Shown: positions 45,933 to 53,889 of the stretch, piece after piece | Numbering within the stretch: the stretch's first letter is position 1 | Layout of the letters: each line of letters begins with the position of its first letter | From: Flavobacterium sp. FEMGT703F | GTDB taxonomy: Bacteria > Bacteroidota > Bacteroidia > Flavobacteriales > Flavobacteriaceae | DNA length: 64,000 nt | Direction of reading: 5' to 3' | NCBI GenBank assembly: GCA_002786385.1 | Contig: PGCN01000025.1 | Location: forward strand, 186,001-250,000 | Made by a program: the position numbers and the translations under genes | Notes under the pieces: model-generated | Seen by the model: only the letters and a program-made list of their open reading frames with translations | Told to the model about the DNA's origin: nothing | Databases searched by the model: none

Positions 45933-46685
45933 TTAGTATTTCTTCAACTCAAAAGTCTCACCGTCAAAAACACCGTAAGTAAAATAGCCAATCCAATCCC
46001 CTAAGTTTACGTATTCGGCATTTTCACCTACAGCAATCACCATCGGCAAATGACGATGACCAAAAACCAAGTAATTGTATTGTTTGGTTTGCAGTTTTCG
46101 CTTGCAGTATTGAATCAACCATTCGTTTTCTTCGCCTAAAAATTTCACATCGGCTTCCCCCGAAATCAGTTTGTTTTTAACCGATAAATATTGGGCCAAT
46201 CGCATACCGATATCCGGATGCAACCAACGGTAGAGCCACTTGGAAAATGGATGGGTAAAGACTTTCTTCATGCGTTTGTAACCTTTGTCACCCGGACCTT
46301 TACCATCACCATGACCGATTAAAAACGTTTTACCGTTGAATTCATACTCTTGATTGTCGCGATACACCGGAATGTTCAGTTCTTTTTCGAAATAATCATG
46401 CATCCACAAATCGTGGTTGCCTACAAAAAAGTAAATCGGAATGCCACTGTCGCGAATTTCAGCTAATTTGCCCAAAACACGTACAAATCCTTTCGGAACC
46501 ACGGTTTTATATTCGAACCAAAAATCAAACAAATCACCTAGCAAGAAAATCGCTTCGGCGTCTTGCTTTACTTCGTCCAACCACGCTACAAATTTTTGTT
46601 CACGAGGAAAACTAGCTTCAGGAGTCGGAGCGCCAAAATGTTGGTCGGAGGCAAAATAGATTTTTTTGTTGGGTGTAATTTGCAT
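45933..46685 (-). CDS. lpxH: UDP-2,3-diacylglucosamine diphosphatase
   Basis: A 250-residue calcineurin-type metallophosphoesterase that cleaves UDP-2,3-diacylglucosamine to lipid X in lipid A synthesis. The metal ligands are seen in SDQHFGAP (Asp14, His16), LLGDLFDFW, FVGNHDLW, IGHGDGKGPGD and the closing GHRHLP. It is peripheral on the inner membrane. The sequence could also fit the close LpxH2/LpxI-replacing forms, but the motif set is that of LpxH. It starts 9 bases after queD on the same strand, giving a queD-lpxH operon without obvious metabolic link. Confidence 0.92.
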   Translation of the reverse strand: MQITPNKKIYFASDQHFGAPTPEASFPREQKFVAWLDEVKQDAEAIFLLGDLFDFWFEYKTVVPKGFVRVLGKLAEIRDSGIPIYFFVGNHDLWMHDYFEKELNIPVYRDNQEYEFNGKTFLIGHGDGKGPGDKGYKRMKKVFTHPFSKWLYRWLHPDIGMRLAQYLSVKNKLISGEADVKFLGEENEWLIQYCKRKLQTKQYNYLVFGHRHLPMVIAVGENAEYVNLGDWIGYFTYGVFDGETFELKKY

Positions 46686-46694
46686 GTAGCTTAC

Positions 46695-47147
46695 TTATGA
46701 ATTATCCGAGGCATACCATTCGGCAAAGGAAGTGTCGGTTTCTTGGAGTTTTAAAGAATGTAAGGCGATGTTTTGCGGTAAACGATTTTTTATTTTTTGT
46801 GCAAAATCGGTAACCATATTTTCGCTGGTAGGTTGGTAATCTACCAAAATCACATGATGACCGCGTTCTTTGAGTTCGTTGGCCAATTCAATATGAGGAG
46901 TATTTTGATTGAAAACCGTCGCATGATCAAATACATCAACGATTTCTTCTTTCACAATTTTTTTCAAATCCGAAAAGTCGATGACCATTCCAAACTTCAC
47001 ATTCGAAGTGTCGGTTATAGGTTGACCAATTACTGTTACCGATAACTTATAGCTGTGTCCGTGCACATTCTTGCATTTGCCGTCGTAGCCATAAAGTGCA
47101 TGACCGGTTTCGAAAGAGAATTGTTTGGTAATTCGGATGTTGCTCAT
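46695..47147 (-). CDS. queD: 6-carboxytetrahydropterin synthase family protein
   Basis: A 150-residue zinc enzyme of the QueD/PTPS fold. Zinc ligands His16, His29 and His31 lie in FETGHALYG and KNVHGHSYK, with the catalytic Cys25 in DGKCKNVHG. Further family motifs are MVIDFSDLKKIV, DHATVFN, PTSENMVTDFA and LQETDTSFAEWY. The C25 plus the CxxxHGH spacing fits the queuosine-pathway branch rather than the animal biopterin enzyme. No other queuosine gene is in the window. A TAAATTTG element lies 20-27 bases upstream. Confidence 0.9.
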   Translation of the reverse strand: MSNIRITKQFSFETGHALYGYDGKCKNVHGHSYKLSVTVIGQPITDTSNVKFGMVIDFSDLKKIVKEEIVDVFDHATVFNQNTPHIELANELKERGHHVILVDYQPTSENMVTDFAQKIKNRLPQNIALHSLKLQETDTSFAEWYASDNS

Positions 47148-47166
47148 GAAAAAAGTTTTAATGCCG

Positions 47167-47174
47167 CAAATTTA
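47167..47174 (-). promoter_or_regulatory. -7 promoter element for queD-lpxH
   Basis: The minus strand reads TAAATTTG, an exact TAnnTTTG match about 20 bases before queD and just after the small membrane gene. Confidence 0.45.
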
Positions 47175-47184
47175 GTAAATATAA

Positions 47185-47361
47185 CTACAGCTCGTCTTGT
47201 CTTTTTTTGGCTTTGCGATACAGCAGCCAAGCCAATCCTGCAAATACAACGAATGGCAAAATATAACCAATCCAAACGCCTATCATGTAGCCATTGTCGG
47301 GAGCGTTTTTGATTTTTTCATCAATATTGGTTTGCTGTAAAAGTGTTATAAGCAATAGCAT
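47185..47361 (-). CDS. Small single-pass membrane protein (58 residues)
   Basis: A short gene starting MLLLITLLQQTN and ending KKRQDEL. A short hydrophobic start is followed by a polar stretch (NIDEKIKNAPDNGYMIG) and one clear transmembrane helix (WIGYILPFVVFAGLAWLLYR) with a positively charged tail, so the C-terminus is probably in the cytoplasm. The start codon lies 3 bases after the stop of the enoyl-CoA hydratase gene on the same strand, and the frame is uninterrupted, which supports translation. I do not recognise a family. Confidence 0.65.
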   Translation of the reverse strand: MLLLITLLQQTNIDEKIKNAPDNGYMIGVWIGYILPFVVFAGLAWLLYRKAKKRQDEL

Positions 47362-47364
47362 GAT

Positions 47365-48129
47365 TTATTTTTTTAATTCGTTAAGCGCTTTTTTGGTAAA
47401 ATCCGACAGTACCAATGTTCCTGAGATTGTGGCTCGTTCGTACAAAAGGGTATCCCAATTTTCTGTTCCTTCCCAAAATACTTTCTTCATTGCTGCTAAA
47501 GCATCGGGATGATAAGAATCCAATCTTTTGGCCATGGCTAAAGTTGCTTCCGTCAACTCATTATAACTATCGAAAACATCTGCGTAAAGTCCTTTTTCCA
47601 CAGCCCAATCAGCCGTTTGCCAGTGGTTAGGTTGAAGTGCTAAAATCGACATCGCATTCTTGCCTATTTTTCGAGATACAGCAGGTTCAATCACAAACGG
47701 ACCAATCCCAATGGCGATTTCCGATAATTTAATGGAAGCATCTTGGTAAGCATAAGCAAAATCACAGGCTGCAGCCAAACCAACACCACCGCCAACGGCT
47801 TTTCCTTGTATTTTTCCGAGGATGATTTTAGAACAGTTGCGCATCGCATTGATGACATTGGCAAAGCCTGAGAAGAATTTTTTTCCTTCTTCAAGGTTGC
47901 TTATCGAGAGTAATTCGTCAAATGAAGCCCCGGCGCAAAAGGTTTTTCCTTCACTTTGCAGCACAATTACGTTCACTTCAGTGTTGTTGCTGAGCGAATG
48001 GAGTTCATGAGTAAGTTTTTCTAATAAATCACTCGGAAATGAGTTACTGGCCGGATGACTAAAGGTGAGAAAGGCAATTTTGTTTTCAATTTGGGTTTGG
48101 ATAAACCCTTGGGTATTTTCGGCAGACAT
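47365..48129 (-). CDS. enoyl-CoA hydratase/isomerase family protein
   Basis: A 254-residue crotonase-fold enzyme. The oxyanion-hole segment FCAGASFDEL and the acyl-CoA pocket GKAVGGGVGLAAACDFAYA are intact. One usual catalytic glutamate position is replaced near IGIGPFVIEPAVSRKIG, which still has a Glu (PFVIEPA), so hydratase or isomerase activity is possible; the exact reaction is not readable. In flavobacteria such genes are often called methylglutaconyl-CoA hydratase-like, but the context here gives no pathway. The small membrane gene follows after 3 bases. Confidence 0.85.
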   Translation of the reverse strand: MSAENTQGFIQTQIENKIAFLTFSHPASNSFPSDLLEKLTHELHSLSNNTEVNVIVLQSEGKTFCAGASFDELLSISNLEEGKKFFSGFANVINAMRNCSKIILGKIQGKAVGGGVGLAAACDFAYAYQDASIKLSEIAIGIGPFVIEPAVSRKIGKNAMSILALQPNHWQTADWAVEKGLYADVFDSYNELTEATLAMAKRLDSYHPDALAAMKKVFWEGTENWDTLLYERATISGTLVLSDFTKKALNELKK

Positions 48130-48186
48130 AAAAATGAATATTTAAGGTAAATTTACAACAAATCTCAAAAAAAGATGTGTTTGATG

Positions 48187-48218
48187 TTGTTTTTTGTTAG
48201 TAGAAAAGTATATATTTG
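48187..48218 (+). promoter_or_regulatory. Promoter of tRNA-Ala
   Basis: TTG at 48187-48189 is followed after 21 bases by TATATTTG at 48211-48218, a full -33/-7 match ending 12 bases before the mature tRNA. Confidence 0.65.
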
Positions 48219-48230
48219 CTGTCTCAAAAC

Positions 48231-48304
48231 GGGGATGTAGCTCAGTTGGCTAGAGTGCTTGACTGGCAGTCAAGAGGTCGTGGGTTCGAGCCCCATCTTC
48301 TCCA
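48231..48304 (+). tRNA. tRNA-Ala (anticodon GGC)
   Basis: A full cloverleaf of 74 bases. Acceptor arms GGGGATG and CTTCTCC include the G3-U70 pair that marks alanine tRNA, with a U6-U67 mismatch. The D stem is GCTC/GAGT, the anticodon arm CTTGA-CTGGCAG-TCAAG gives GGC, and the T arm is GTGGG-TTCGAGC-CCCAT. The 3' CCA is not encoded: the discriminator A is followed by CAA. It reads the alanine codons GCC and GCU. Confidence 0.97.
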
Positions 48305-48307
48305 CAA

Positions 48308-48340
48308 AAAAGCCTGAATCATTGATTCAGGCTTTTTTTA
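48308..48340. terminator. Bidirectional terminator after tRNA-Ala
   Basis: Stem AAAAGCCTGAATC / GATTCAGGCTTTT with loop ATT, T-run after it on the plus strand and A-run before it. It also overlaps the end of the convergent DUF3109-type gene. Confidence 0.92.
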
Positions 48341-48910
48341 TTTCTCGTTTTTCAAGTCTTCGGCTACTTTTTCCAATTCGGTGTACCAATCTTGACCGAA
48401 TTTTCGAATCAAAGCTTCTTTGACAAATTTATAGACAGGAACTTGCAATTCTTTTCCCAATGTACAAGCGTCATTGCAAATGTCCCAACGGTCGTAATTA
48501 ACCGCGGCGAATTCACTGAAATCTTTCACACGAATCGGATACAAATGACAAGAAACCGGTTTTTTCCAATCAACGATACCTTGATTATACGCTTGCTCAA
48601 TACCGCAAAGCGCTGTTTTCCCGTCAAAAATTACATAAGCACAATCTTTGTTGTCAATTAGCGGTGTTTCTAAATCTTGATCGGTGCCAACTACCCAAGT
48701 ACCCAGTTTTTCTATGGCTTCAATACCTTCTTTGCGTAAAAAAGGTTTGACTTTCGGATAAATTTCCTCCAAGATTTTGGTTTCGGCTTCACTCAATGGT
48801 GCACCGGCATCGCCATCCACACAACAAGCGCCGTGACAGGCCGAAAGGTTGCACACAAAATCTTTTTCGAGTATATCTTCTGATACTATGGTTTTGCCTA
48901 ATTGAAACAT
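48338..48910 (-). CDS. DUF3109-type cysteine-rich protein
   Basis: A 190-residue cytoplasmic protein with an eight- or nine-cysteine pattern: [20 protein letters not shown] near the start (Cys20, 25, 29, 30), then [23 protein letters not shown] and [13 protein letters not shown]. This matches the DUF3109 family, related to YkgJ-type proteins that may bind an iron-sulfur cluster or zinc; function unknown. The 5' leader and start codon lie inside a 44-base repeat whose second copy is at 53890-53933. The start is fixed by this conserved leader. Confidence 0.88.
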   Translation of the reverse strand: MFQLGKTIVSEDILEKDFVCNLSACHGACCVDGDAGAPLSEAETKILEEIYPKVKPFLRKEGIEAIEKLGTWVVGTDQDLETPLIDNKDCAYVIFDGKTALCGIEQAYNQGIVDWKKPVSCHLYPIRVKDFSEFAAVNYDRWDICNDACTLGKELQVPVYKFVKEALIRKFGQDWYTELEKVAEDLKNEK

Positions 48911-48948
48911 TTGATATTAAGAGGAGGAAGTCCAGTGGGCTTCAGGTA
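48905..48948. repeat. Leader repeat, copy 1 (start of the DUF3109-type gene)
   Basis: Forty-four bases that recur, in opposite orientation, at 53890-53933. The first 24 bases (containing ATTAAGAGGAGGA) are identical in both and include this gene's start codon. The middle is a hairpin here with stem GAAGTCC / GGGCTTC (plus-strand reading). Confidence 0.8.
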
Positions 48949-49047
48949 TTTTAAAATAGATTATTTTTTTTTTGCTGCGGCTAAAAGCCAAAGCGCGATT
49001 TTTAATGCAAAGGTAAAATCAAAAATCGTAATAAACGATTAAAAACC

Positions 49048-49055
49048 TAATTTTG
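49048..49055 (+). promoter_or_regulatory. -7 promoter element for marC
   Basis: TAATTTTG matches TAnnTTTG 17 bases before the start codon. Confidence 0.5.
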
Positions 49056-49071
49056 CAAAAAAAAAAGTACC

Positions 49072-49647
49072 ATGAATTTAGACTTCAGAGAAATTGCTAC
49101 AGCTACTATGGTTTTGTTTGCTGTGATTGATATTGTGGGCAGTATACCGGTTATCATCGATTTGAGAGCTCGATTTGGCCATATTCAATCGGAGAAAGCA
49201 TCGCTAGTGTCAGCCGGTATTATGATTGCCTTTCTTTTTGTTGGGGAAGAAATTTTAAAATTGATTGGTATCGATGTCAATTCTTTTGCAGTGGCCGGTT
49301 CGTTTGTGCTTTTCTTTTTGGCTTTGGAAATGATTTTAGGCATTCGATTGTACCGTGATGAAGAAGCCAATTCTGCGTCTATTGTGCCGATTGCTTTTCC
49401 TTTAATTGCGGGTGCCGGGACAATGACAACACTGTTGTCTTTGCGCGCCGAATTTCAATCCATTAACATCATTATTGCCATATTGCTGAATATCATTTTA
49501 GTCTATGTCGTGTTGAAATCGTCTTCAAAAATTGAAAAACGACTCAGCAAAAACGGCTTGAGTATTATCCGAAAAGTATTTGGTGTGGTTTTATTAGCCA
49601 TAGCTGTTAAATTATTTGCGGCTAATGTTAAAGGACTATTTGTCTGA
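49072..49647 (+). CDS. MarC family integral membrane protein
   Basis: A 191-residue inner-membrane protein with six hydrophobic segments. Family hallmarks are the early FAVIDIVGSIPVIIDL, the middle LALEMILGIRLYR and the SIVPIAFPLIAGAGTMTTLL block. MarC proteins were once linked to antibiotic resistance, but this was withdrawn; their transport role is unknown. A promoter lies immediately upstream, and the promoter of the next gene overlaps its last codons. Confidence 0.9.
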   Translation: MNLDFREIATATMVLFAVIDIVGSIPVIIDLRARFGHIQSEKASLVSAGIMIAFLFVGEEILKLIGIDVNSFAVAGSFVLFFLALEMILGIRLYRDEEANSASIVPIAFPLIAGAGTMTTLLSLRAEFQSINIIIAILLNIILVYVVLKSSSKIEKRLSKNGLSIIRKVFGVVLLAIAVKLFAANVKGLFV

Positions 49648-49668
49648 TTTTAAAAATTAGTATTTTTG
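49639..49668 (+). promoter_or_regulatory. Promoter of the small membrane protein and flavoprotein genes
   Basis: TTTG at 49639-49642 is followed after 18 bases by TATTTTTG at 49661-49668, the best -33/-7 match in this region. The -33 box lies inside the marC stop region. Confidence 0.6.
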
Positions 49669-49685
49669 CGCTATAAATTCAACCC

Positions 49686-49883
49686 ATGAAAATTTTTACT
49701 ACCATATTAATTGTTGTTGCTTTTGCTCTGATTGCTTTCAACGTAACCATGTTGGACTTCAGTAATTTGTTTGAAGGCGATAGTTTGGTTGCCCTAATCG
49801 GAATAGCAGCGGCTATGTGTGCCATGTTGATTCTTTTGATCTTCAGAATGTCTAAGAAAATCGAAGAGAAACTAAAAAACTAA
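49686..49883 (+). CDS. Small two-helix membrane protein (65 residues)
   Basis: A 65-residue protein with two predicted membrane helices, IFTTILIVVAFALIAFNVTML and LVALIGIAAAMCAMLILLIF, and a charged C-terminal tail (RMSKKIEEKLKN). No family is recognised, although similar short proteins are common in flavobacteria. It has its own good promoter and its stop is 7 bases before the flavoprotein start, so the two are probably co-expressed. Confidence 0.75.
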   Translation: MKIFTTILIVVAFALIAFNVTMLDFSNLFEGDSLVALIGIAAAMCAMLILLIFRMSKKIEEKLKN

Positions 49884-49890
49884 CCTTCGT

Positions 49891-50499
49891 ATGTATGATG
49901 TTTTGATTATCGGCGGCGGTGTTTCAGGGATGTCGTGTGCGTTGCTTTTAGGTTCGGCCCAACACAAACCTTTTGCAGTTGATAAAAAGATAGGCATCAT
50001 CGCGCACCAAAAAGCTTCTTCTTTACAAGATGCTTTATTCAATAATGCGTACGGAATACCGGCCGGAAAATTGGGTTCGGATTTACTAACCGAAAGCGTC
50101 ACGCATTTGCAACAATTGTATCCGCATATTGATCAAATCTCAGGTGAAAAAGTAATGAAGATTGATGGTGAAGTCGGCAACTTTTCCGTAATCACCAATA
50201 AAAACACTTATGCTGCCAAAATGGTAGTTATCGGTATCGGAGCGGCGAATCCGTTTACCATAGAAGGTTTGGGAGCCTATGTGATACCGCATCAAAAAGT
50301 AATTGCTGAAAAAAACAGAATCCAACTCAGCAATACCGACCACAAAGTAACCGAAGGCATTTATGTAACCGGAACCTTAGCCGGTTGGAGAAGTCAGTTG
50401 GCCATAGCCGCCGGAAGCGGCGCTGCCGTAGCGACCGATATTTTAACACTCTGGAATAACGGGGTTCACGTGCAAGTACACGACAGCATTCGCAAATAA
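49891..50499 (+). CDS. Minimal thioredoxin-reductase-like FAD protein
   Basis: A 202-residue flavoprotein resembling thioredoxin reductase with its NADPH domain removed. The FAD motif is LIIGGGVSGMSCALLLGSA (residues 5-23) and the C-terminal FAD loop is GIYVTGTLAGWRSQLAIAAGSG, with VVIGIGAANPF between them. Normal reductases have about 310 residues and a CxxC redox pair; neither the second nucleotide domain nor the CxxC is present. Both ends look intact, so this is a compact family form rather than a truncation. The electron donor and acceptor are unknown. Confidence 0.8.
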   Translation: MYDVLIIGGGVSGMSCALLLGSAQHKPFAVDKKIGIIAHQKASSLQDALFNNAYGIPAGKLGSDLLTESVTHLQQLYPHIDQISGEKVMKIDGEVGNFSVITNKNTYAAKMVVIGIGAANPFTIEGLGAYVIPHQKVIAEKNRIQLSNTDHKVTEGIYVTGTLAGWRSQLAIAAGSGAAVATDILTLWNNGVHVQVHDSIRK

Positions 50500-52068
50500 C
50501 TATTTCAAAATCGCTTTCAACATCGCATCGTCTTTGAGTAAGATTTGGTAATACTGATTTTCACCAAACAGCTGACGGGCGAATTCTGCCGAAACATATT
50601 TTTTTACCAAAGCCTCATTATTCGAAACACTTATTTCCAAACCTGATTCGGCTAAGTATTTTTGAAACTTAGCTACTATGGTTTTGTCGGAATACAATTG
50701 GCTTAAAAAGGATTTGACATCTAAACCTTCATACGCTTTTCGGTTTTGGTCAAGTTGCTCAAAAACAAAATGCCCTACCAAACCTGAGTTCAACACGTAA
50801 CCAACATTTTCTTCACCTTTTTTCGCTTCCAAAGGCACAAAAATATCCGGCACTATACCGCCGCCGCCATAAACAATGCGGCCTTTTTTGGTTTTGAATT
50901 TTAGGGAATCTGCGACTTTAATTTTATCCTTGGCATACAATTCGCCACTTTCAAAGCGCTTTTCGAAATCGTGTATGTAAGCCTCGCTGTTGCCTTTGGT
51001 GTAAGGCTTTTGAATGGAACGACCGCTTGGCGTGTAATAGCGAGAAGTAGTTAGTCTAACTGCTGAGCCGTCATCAAAATCCATTTCGCGTTGCACCAAA
51101 CCTTTCCCGAAGGAACGTCGACCTACTATGGTGCCGCGATCATTATCTTGTATCGCGCCGGCCAAAATTTCACTGGCGGAAGCCGAATTTTCATCAATTA
51201 AAACAAACACTCTTCCGGTTTCAAAAATGCCTTCTGCGGTAGCGAATGTTTTTTTTATGGTGCCTTTTTTGTTTTTGGTAAAGACGATAAGTTCTTGGTC
51301 TTTTAACAACTCGTCTGCAATTTCCACGGCTTTTTCCAAATAACCACCACCATTGTCGCGCAGGTCAATAACCAAAGTGTTGATGCCTTGCCTTTTGAGT
51401 TGCTCTAAGCCTTCACGGAATTCGGTATAAGTGTTTTCGGCAAAGCGATTGATTTTGATATAACCGGTGTTTTTGTTCAGTTTTAAATAGGTGTCAACAC
51501 TCTTAATAGGCACCACATCACGCACCACAGGAATTTTGAGTTTCTTTCCGGTGTTTTTGCGGTAAACCGTAAGCAAAACGGTTGAACCTTCTTCGCCTTT
51601 GAGTTTGTTGAACAAGCTATCGGTGGGTAATTTTCTACCGAAGAGTTTCGATTTATCGGCATACAAAATGCGGTCGCCTGCGAGTATTCCTGCCTTTTCA
51701 GCCGGTCCGTTTTCCAGCGGACGAACAACCGTTACAGTGTCTTTGTACATGTAAAAGTTTACACCGATGCCTACGAAATCGCCGCGCATGAGTTCGGCCT
51801 CGCTCGATTGTTCGCTGGGCGGAATGTAAACCGAATGCGGATCGAGATTGGCCAAAATGCTGTTTACGGTTAAGTCGACTATGGAATCCGAATTCACATG
51901 GTCTACATATTCATCGTCTATAAAGTCGATTAGTTTGTCTATTTTGGCTTTTTGAGCGTTGGCTTTAGATAATGAGCGTTCCGGAAAATTGAGCATACCG
52001 CCAATCAAGATGCCTAAAGCAACGCAAGAGAACAGTAAAAGCGGCAAGTATTTTTCCTTTGATTTCAT
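50500..52068 (-). CDS. S41 family carboxy-terminal processing peptidase
   Basis: A 522-residue periplasmic serine protease (536 if the upstream ATG at 52110 is used). An N-terminal membrane anchor or signal segment (YLPLLLFSCVALGILIGGML) is followed by a PDZ domain (about residues 80-170, GVNFYMYKDTVTVVRPLENGPAEKAGIL) and the S41 catalytic domain. The Ser-Lys dyad is visible as the Ser in NSASASEILAGA and the Lys in GRRSFGKGLVQ. Tail-specific proteases of this type trim or degrade envelope proteins. The shorter start is preferred because it begins directly at the signal segment and avoids overlap with the dCMP deaminase gene. Confidence 0.92.
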   Translation of the reverse strand: MKSKEKYLPLLLFSCVALGILIGGMLNFPERSLSKANAQKAKIDKLIDFIDDEYVDHVNSDSIVDLTVNSILANLDPHSVYIPPSEQSSEAELMRGDFVGIGVNFYMYKDTVTVVRPLENGPAEKAGILAGDRILYADKSKLFGRKLPTDSLFNKLKGEEGSTVLLTVYRKNTGKKLKIPVVRDVVPIKSVDTYLKLNKNTGYIKINRFAENTYTEFREGLEQLKRQGINTLVIDLRDNGGGYLEKAVEIADELLKDQELIVFTKNKKGTIKKTFATAEGIFETGRVFVLIDENSASASEILAGAIQDNDRGTIVGRRSFGKGLVQREMDFDDGSAVRLTTSRYYTPSGRSIQKPYTKGNSEAYIHDFEKRFESGELYAKDKIKVADSLKFKTKKGRIVYGGGGIVPDIFVPLEAKKGEENVGYVLNSGLVGHFVFEQLDQNRKAYEGLDVKSFLSQLYSDKTIVAKFQKYLAESGLEISVSNNEALVKKYVSAEFARQLFGENQYYQILLKDDAMLKAILK

Positions 52069-52093
52069 TGATGAGAAGAAATGGTACAGTTGG

Positions 52094-52522
52094 TTATTCC
52101 AGATCGTCAATTTTGGTGACTTCCACGCCGGCTTTTCTCAGGAAATCTAAACCCGATTCGTCGCGGTAACCATTGTGATACACTACGCGTTTGATGCCTG
52201 ATTGGTGGATTAGTTTGCTGCATTCTTTACAAGGAGAAAGCGTGATGTAAAGGGTTGCATTTTCACAACTTTGGGTAGAACGGGCGACTTTGGAAATGGC
52301 ATTGGCCTCGGCGTGTAAGACATACCATTTGGTTAAACCTTCGTCGTCTTCGCAGCAGTTTTCAAAGCCGGAAGGCGTTCCGTTGTAGCCGTCGGAAATA
52401 ATCATACGGTCGCGAACAATAATCGCACCAACTTGCTTGCGTTTGCAGTAGGAGAGTTTGCTCCATTCCGCGGCAATTCTGAGGTAAGCGATATCGTATT
52501 TTTGTTGTTTCTTTTCTTTCAT
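52094..52522 (-). CDS. deoxycytidylate deaminase
   Basis: A 142-residue zinc deaminase converting dCMP to dUMP for dTMP synthesis. The zinc site is HAE at 70-72 and PCKEC at 98-101 (Cys98, Cys101), the catalytic Glu is 72, and the family blocks SYCKRKQVGAIIV and DGYNGTPSGFENCCE (with its Cys pair) are intact. It resembles the ComEB/DCTD group. It is followed closely by the S41 peptidase gene and preceded by a 139-base gap that holds hairpin repeat copy 2. Confidence 0.93.
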   Translation of the reverse strand: MKEKKQQKYDIAYLRIAAEWSKLSYCKRKQVGAIIVRDRMIISDGYNGTPSGFENCCEDDEGLTKWYVLHAEANAISKVARSTQSCENATLYITLSPCKECSKLIHQSGIKRVVYHNGYRDESGLDFLRKAGVEVTKIDDLE

Positions 52523-52549
52523 TTCCAGAAGTTCAAATGGTTTCCCTCT

Positions 52550-52617
52550 TAGCCCCGATAAACGTGGAAATCCTTTTTAAATGGGAACCATTTGAAAAGA
52601 TTGGAACAGTTAGCGGG
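52550..52617. repeat. Interspersed hairpin repeat, copy 2
   Basis: Left arm AGCCCCGATAAACGTGGAAA and right arm GATTGGAACAGTTAGCGGGA surround a hairpin whose inner stem is CTTTTTAAATGG / CCATTTGAAAAG with loop GAA. The arms match the elements at 7837 and 63491. It sits between the HupE-like gene and the dCMP deaminase gene. Confidence 0.65.
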
Positions 52618-52661
52618 AAAATGGATAGCAAATATACCCAAACCTTTAGCTCCAAAGCAAT

Positions 52662-53255
52662 TTATTTAACCCAAATTTCACTTTGCATAATCATAGGAAT
52701 CACTACGCCGGCAATAAAAGCGGAGATTATCAAAATCCAGTCGCGTTTGGAGAATTTGAGCAAGGTTTGCACCACATAGGCCAGCAATAAAGCGGCGACT
52801 ACTACAATGATTTGGGCGACTTCTATCCCTAAGGCGAATTCAAAAAGCGGTGCTAATTTATCAGTAGGTTTGCCGGTTAAAATGCTGTTGAAGTAGTTGG
52901 AAAAGCCCAAACCGTGTATGATTCCGAAGAAAACAGTTATAATGCCGGTTACGGTAGTGCTGTCTTTTTTAGCCGATTTCCCTAAGATGACGATATTGTA
53001 AAGCGCCGTAATTAGAATGGTAATCGGGATGAGGAATTCAACAACTTCCGCTTTAATGCTTAGGATGTTGAAAACCGATAGAAAAAGTGCTACGGTATGA
53101 CCTAACGTAAAAAGTGATACTAAGATTAAAATGCGTTTCCACGATTTGAATTCATAAGGGACGGTAAGCGCCAAAAGGAATAATACATGGTCGTAAGCTT
53201 TAATGTCGAGCACATGTTGTAATCCGATATTAAAGTATATCCAGAAATCTGACAT
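52662..53255 (-). CDS. HupE/UreJ family membrane protein
   Basis: A 197-residue integral membrane protein with six or more hydrophobic segments. Family features include the early block FNIGLQHVLDIKAYDHVLFLL and the FFGIIHGLGFSNYF motif, whose histidine is thought to bind metal. HupE/UreJ proteins are nickel-type permeases associated with hydrogenase or urease genes, but no such genes are present here, so the transported ion is uncertain. Homologues in Bacteroidota are usually solitary like this one. Confidence 0.88.
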   Translation of the reverse strand: MSDFWIYFNIGLQHVLDIKAYDHVLFLLALTVPYEFKSWKRILILVSLFTLGHTVALFLSVFNILSIKAEVVEFLIPITILITALYNIVILGKSAKKDSTTVTGIITVFFGIIHGLGFSNYFNSILTGKPTDKLAPLFEFALGIEVAQIIVVVAALLLAYVVQTLLKFSKRDWILIISAFIAGVVIPMIMQSEIWVK

Positions 53256-53375
53256 GGTAGTTATAGGTTGTTAGTGAGGTAAACTTACGATTAATTTTAA
53301 TTGTCGTTTCAAAATAAATCCAAAAATCGATAAAAAACATTTATCGAATTGGTTTTCTAAAACAGGAAATTGGAT

Positions 53376-53383
53376 TATATTTG
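53376..53383 (+). promoter_or_regulatory. -7 promoter element for the TerB-like gene
   Basis: TATATTTG matches TAnnTTTG exactly and lies 23 bases before the start at 53406, supporting that start over the longer frame from 53370. Confidence 0.55.
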
Positions 53384-53405
53384 TCGCATTAAAACCTATA
53401 CCATT

Positions 53406-53837
53406 ATGTCTATTTCAGATTTATTTGACAGCGAGTTTAAAAGCAGAAATAAGGGTCATTTTTCCGCTATCGTTCGTGTGGCTACTGCCGACGGCGATTT
53501 GAGCAAAGAGGAAAAAGAGTTCTTAGATAAATTGGCTGTTCGTTTGGAAATATCACCGGCAGAATATGAAGAAATTCTGGAAAATCCGCTAAAATACCCA
53601 ATCAATCCGCCGTATTTACACGTACAACGTTTAGAGCGTTTGTATGATTTGTCCCGTATGGTATATGCAGATCACATCCTCGGTCCAAAACAAAAAGAAA
53701 TCTTAACTAAGTTTGCTTTAGCTTTAGGATTCACACCGGGAAATGTACCTTATATTGTGGACAAAGCATTGTCACTTTTGGTGATGAACGTGGATTCGGA
53801 TACGTTTGTTTACGAAATGACTCACATGAATAAATAA
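53406..53837 (+). CDS. TerB-like family protein
   Basis: A 143-residue all-helical cytoplasmic protein of the TerB (tellurite resistance) fold. The diagnostic block ADGDLSKEEKEFLDKLAVRL has the Asp/Glu cluster that binds metal in this fold, and HILGPKQKEILTKFALALGF is the second half of the repeat. TerB-like domains occur in many stress and phage-related systems, but this protein is an isolated small form and a specific role cannot be assigned. The ATG at 53406 is used because the promoter lies just upstream. Confidence 0.8.
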   Translation: MSISDLFDSEFKSRNKGHFSAIVRVATADGDLSKEEKEFLDKLAVRLEISPAEYEEILENPLKYPINPPYLHVQRLERLYDLSRMVYADHILGPKQKEILTKFALALGFTPGNVPYIVDKALSLLVMNVDSDTFVYEMTHMNK

Positions 53838-53838
53838 C

Positions 53839-53867
53839 AAAAAACCCTGAACACTCAGGGTTTTTTG
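53839..53867 (+). terminator. Intrinsic terminator of the TerB-like gene
   Basis: Stem AAAAAACCCTGA / TCAGGGTTTTTT with loop ACAC, directly after the stop codon. Confidence 0.92.
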
Positions 53868-53889
53868 TTACGATGAACTAAAGTTCGTT

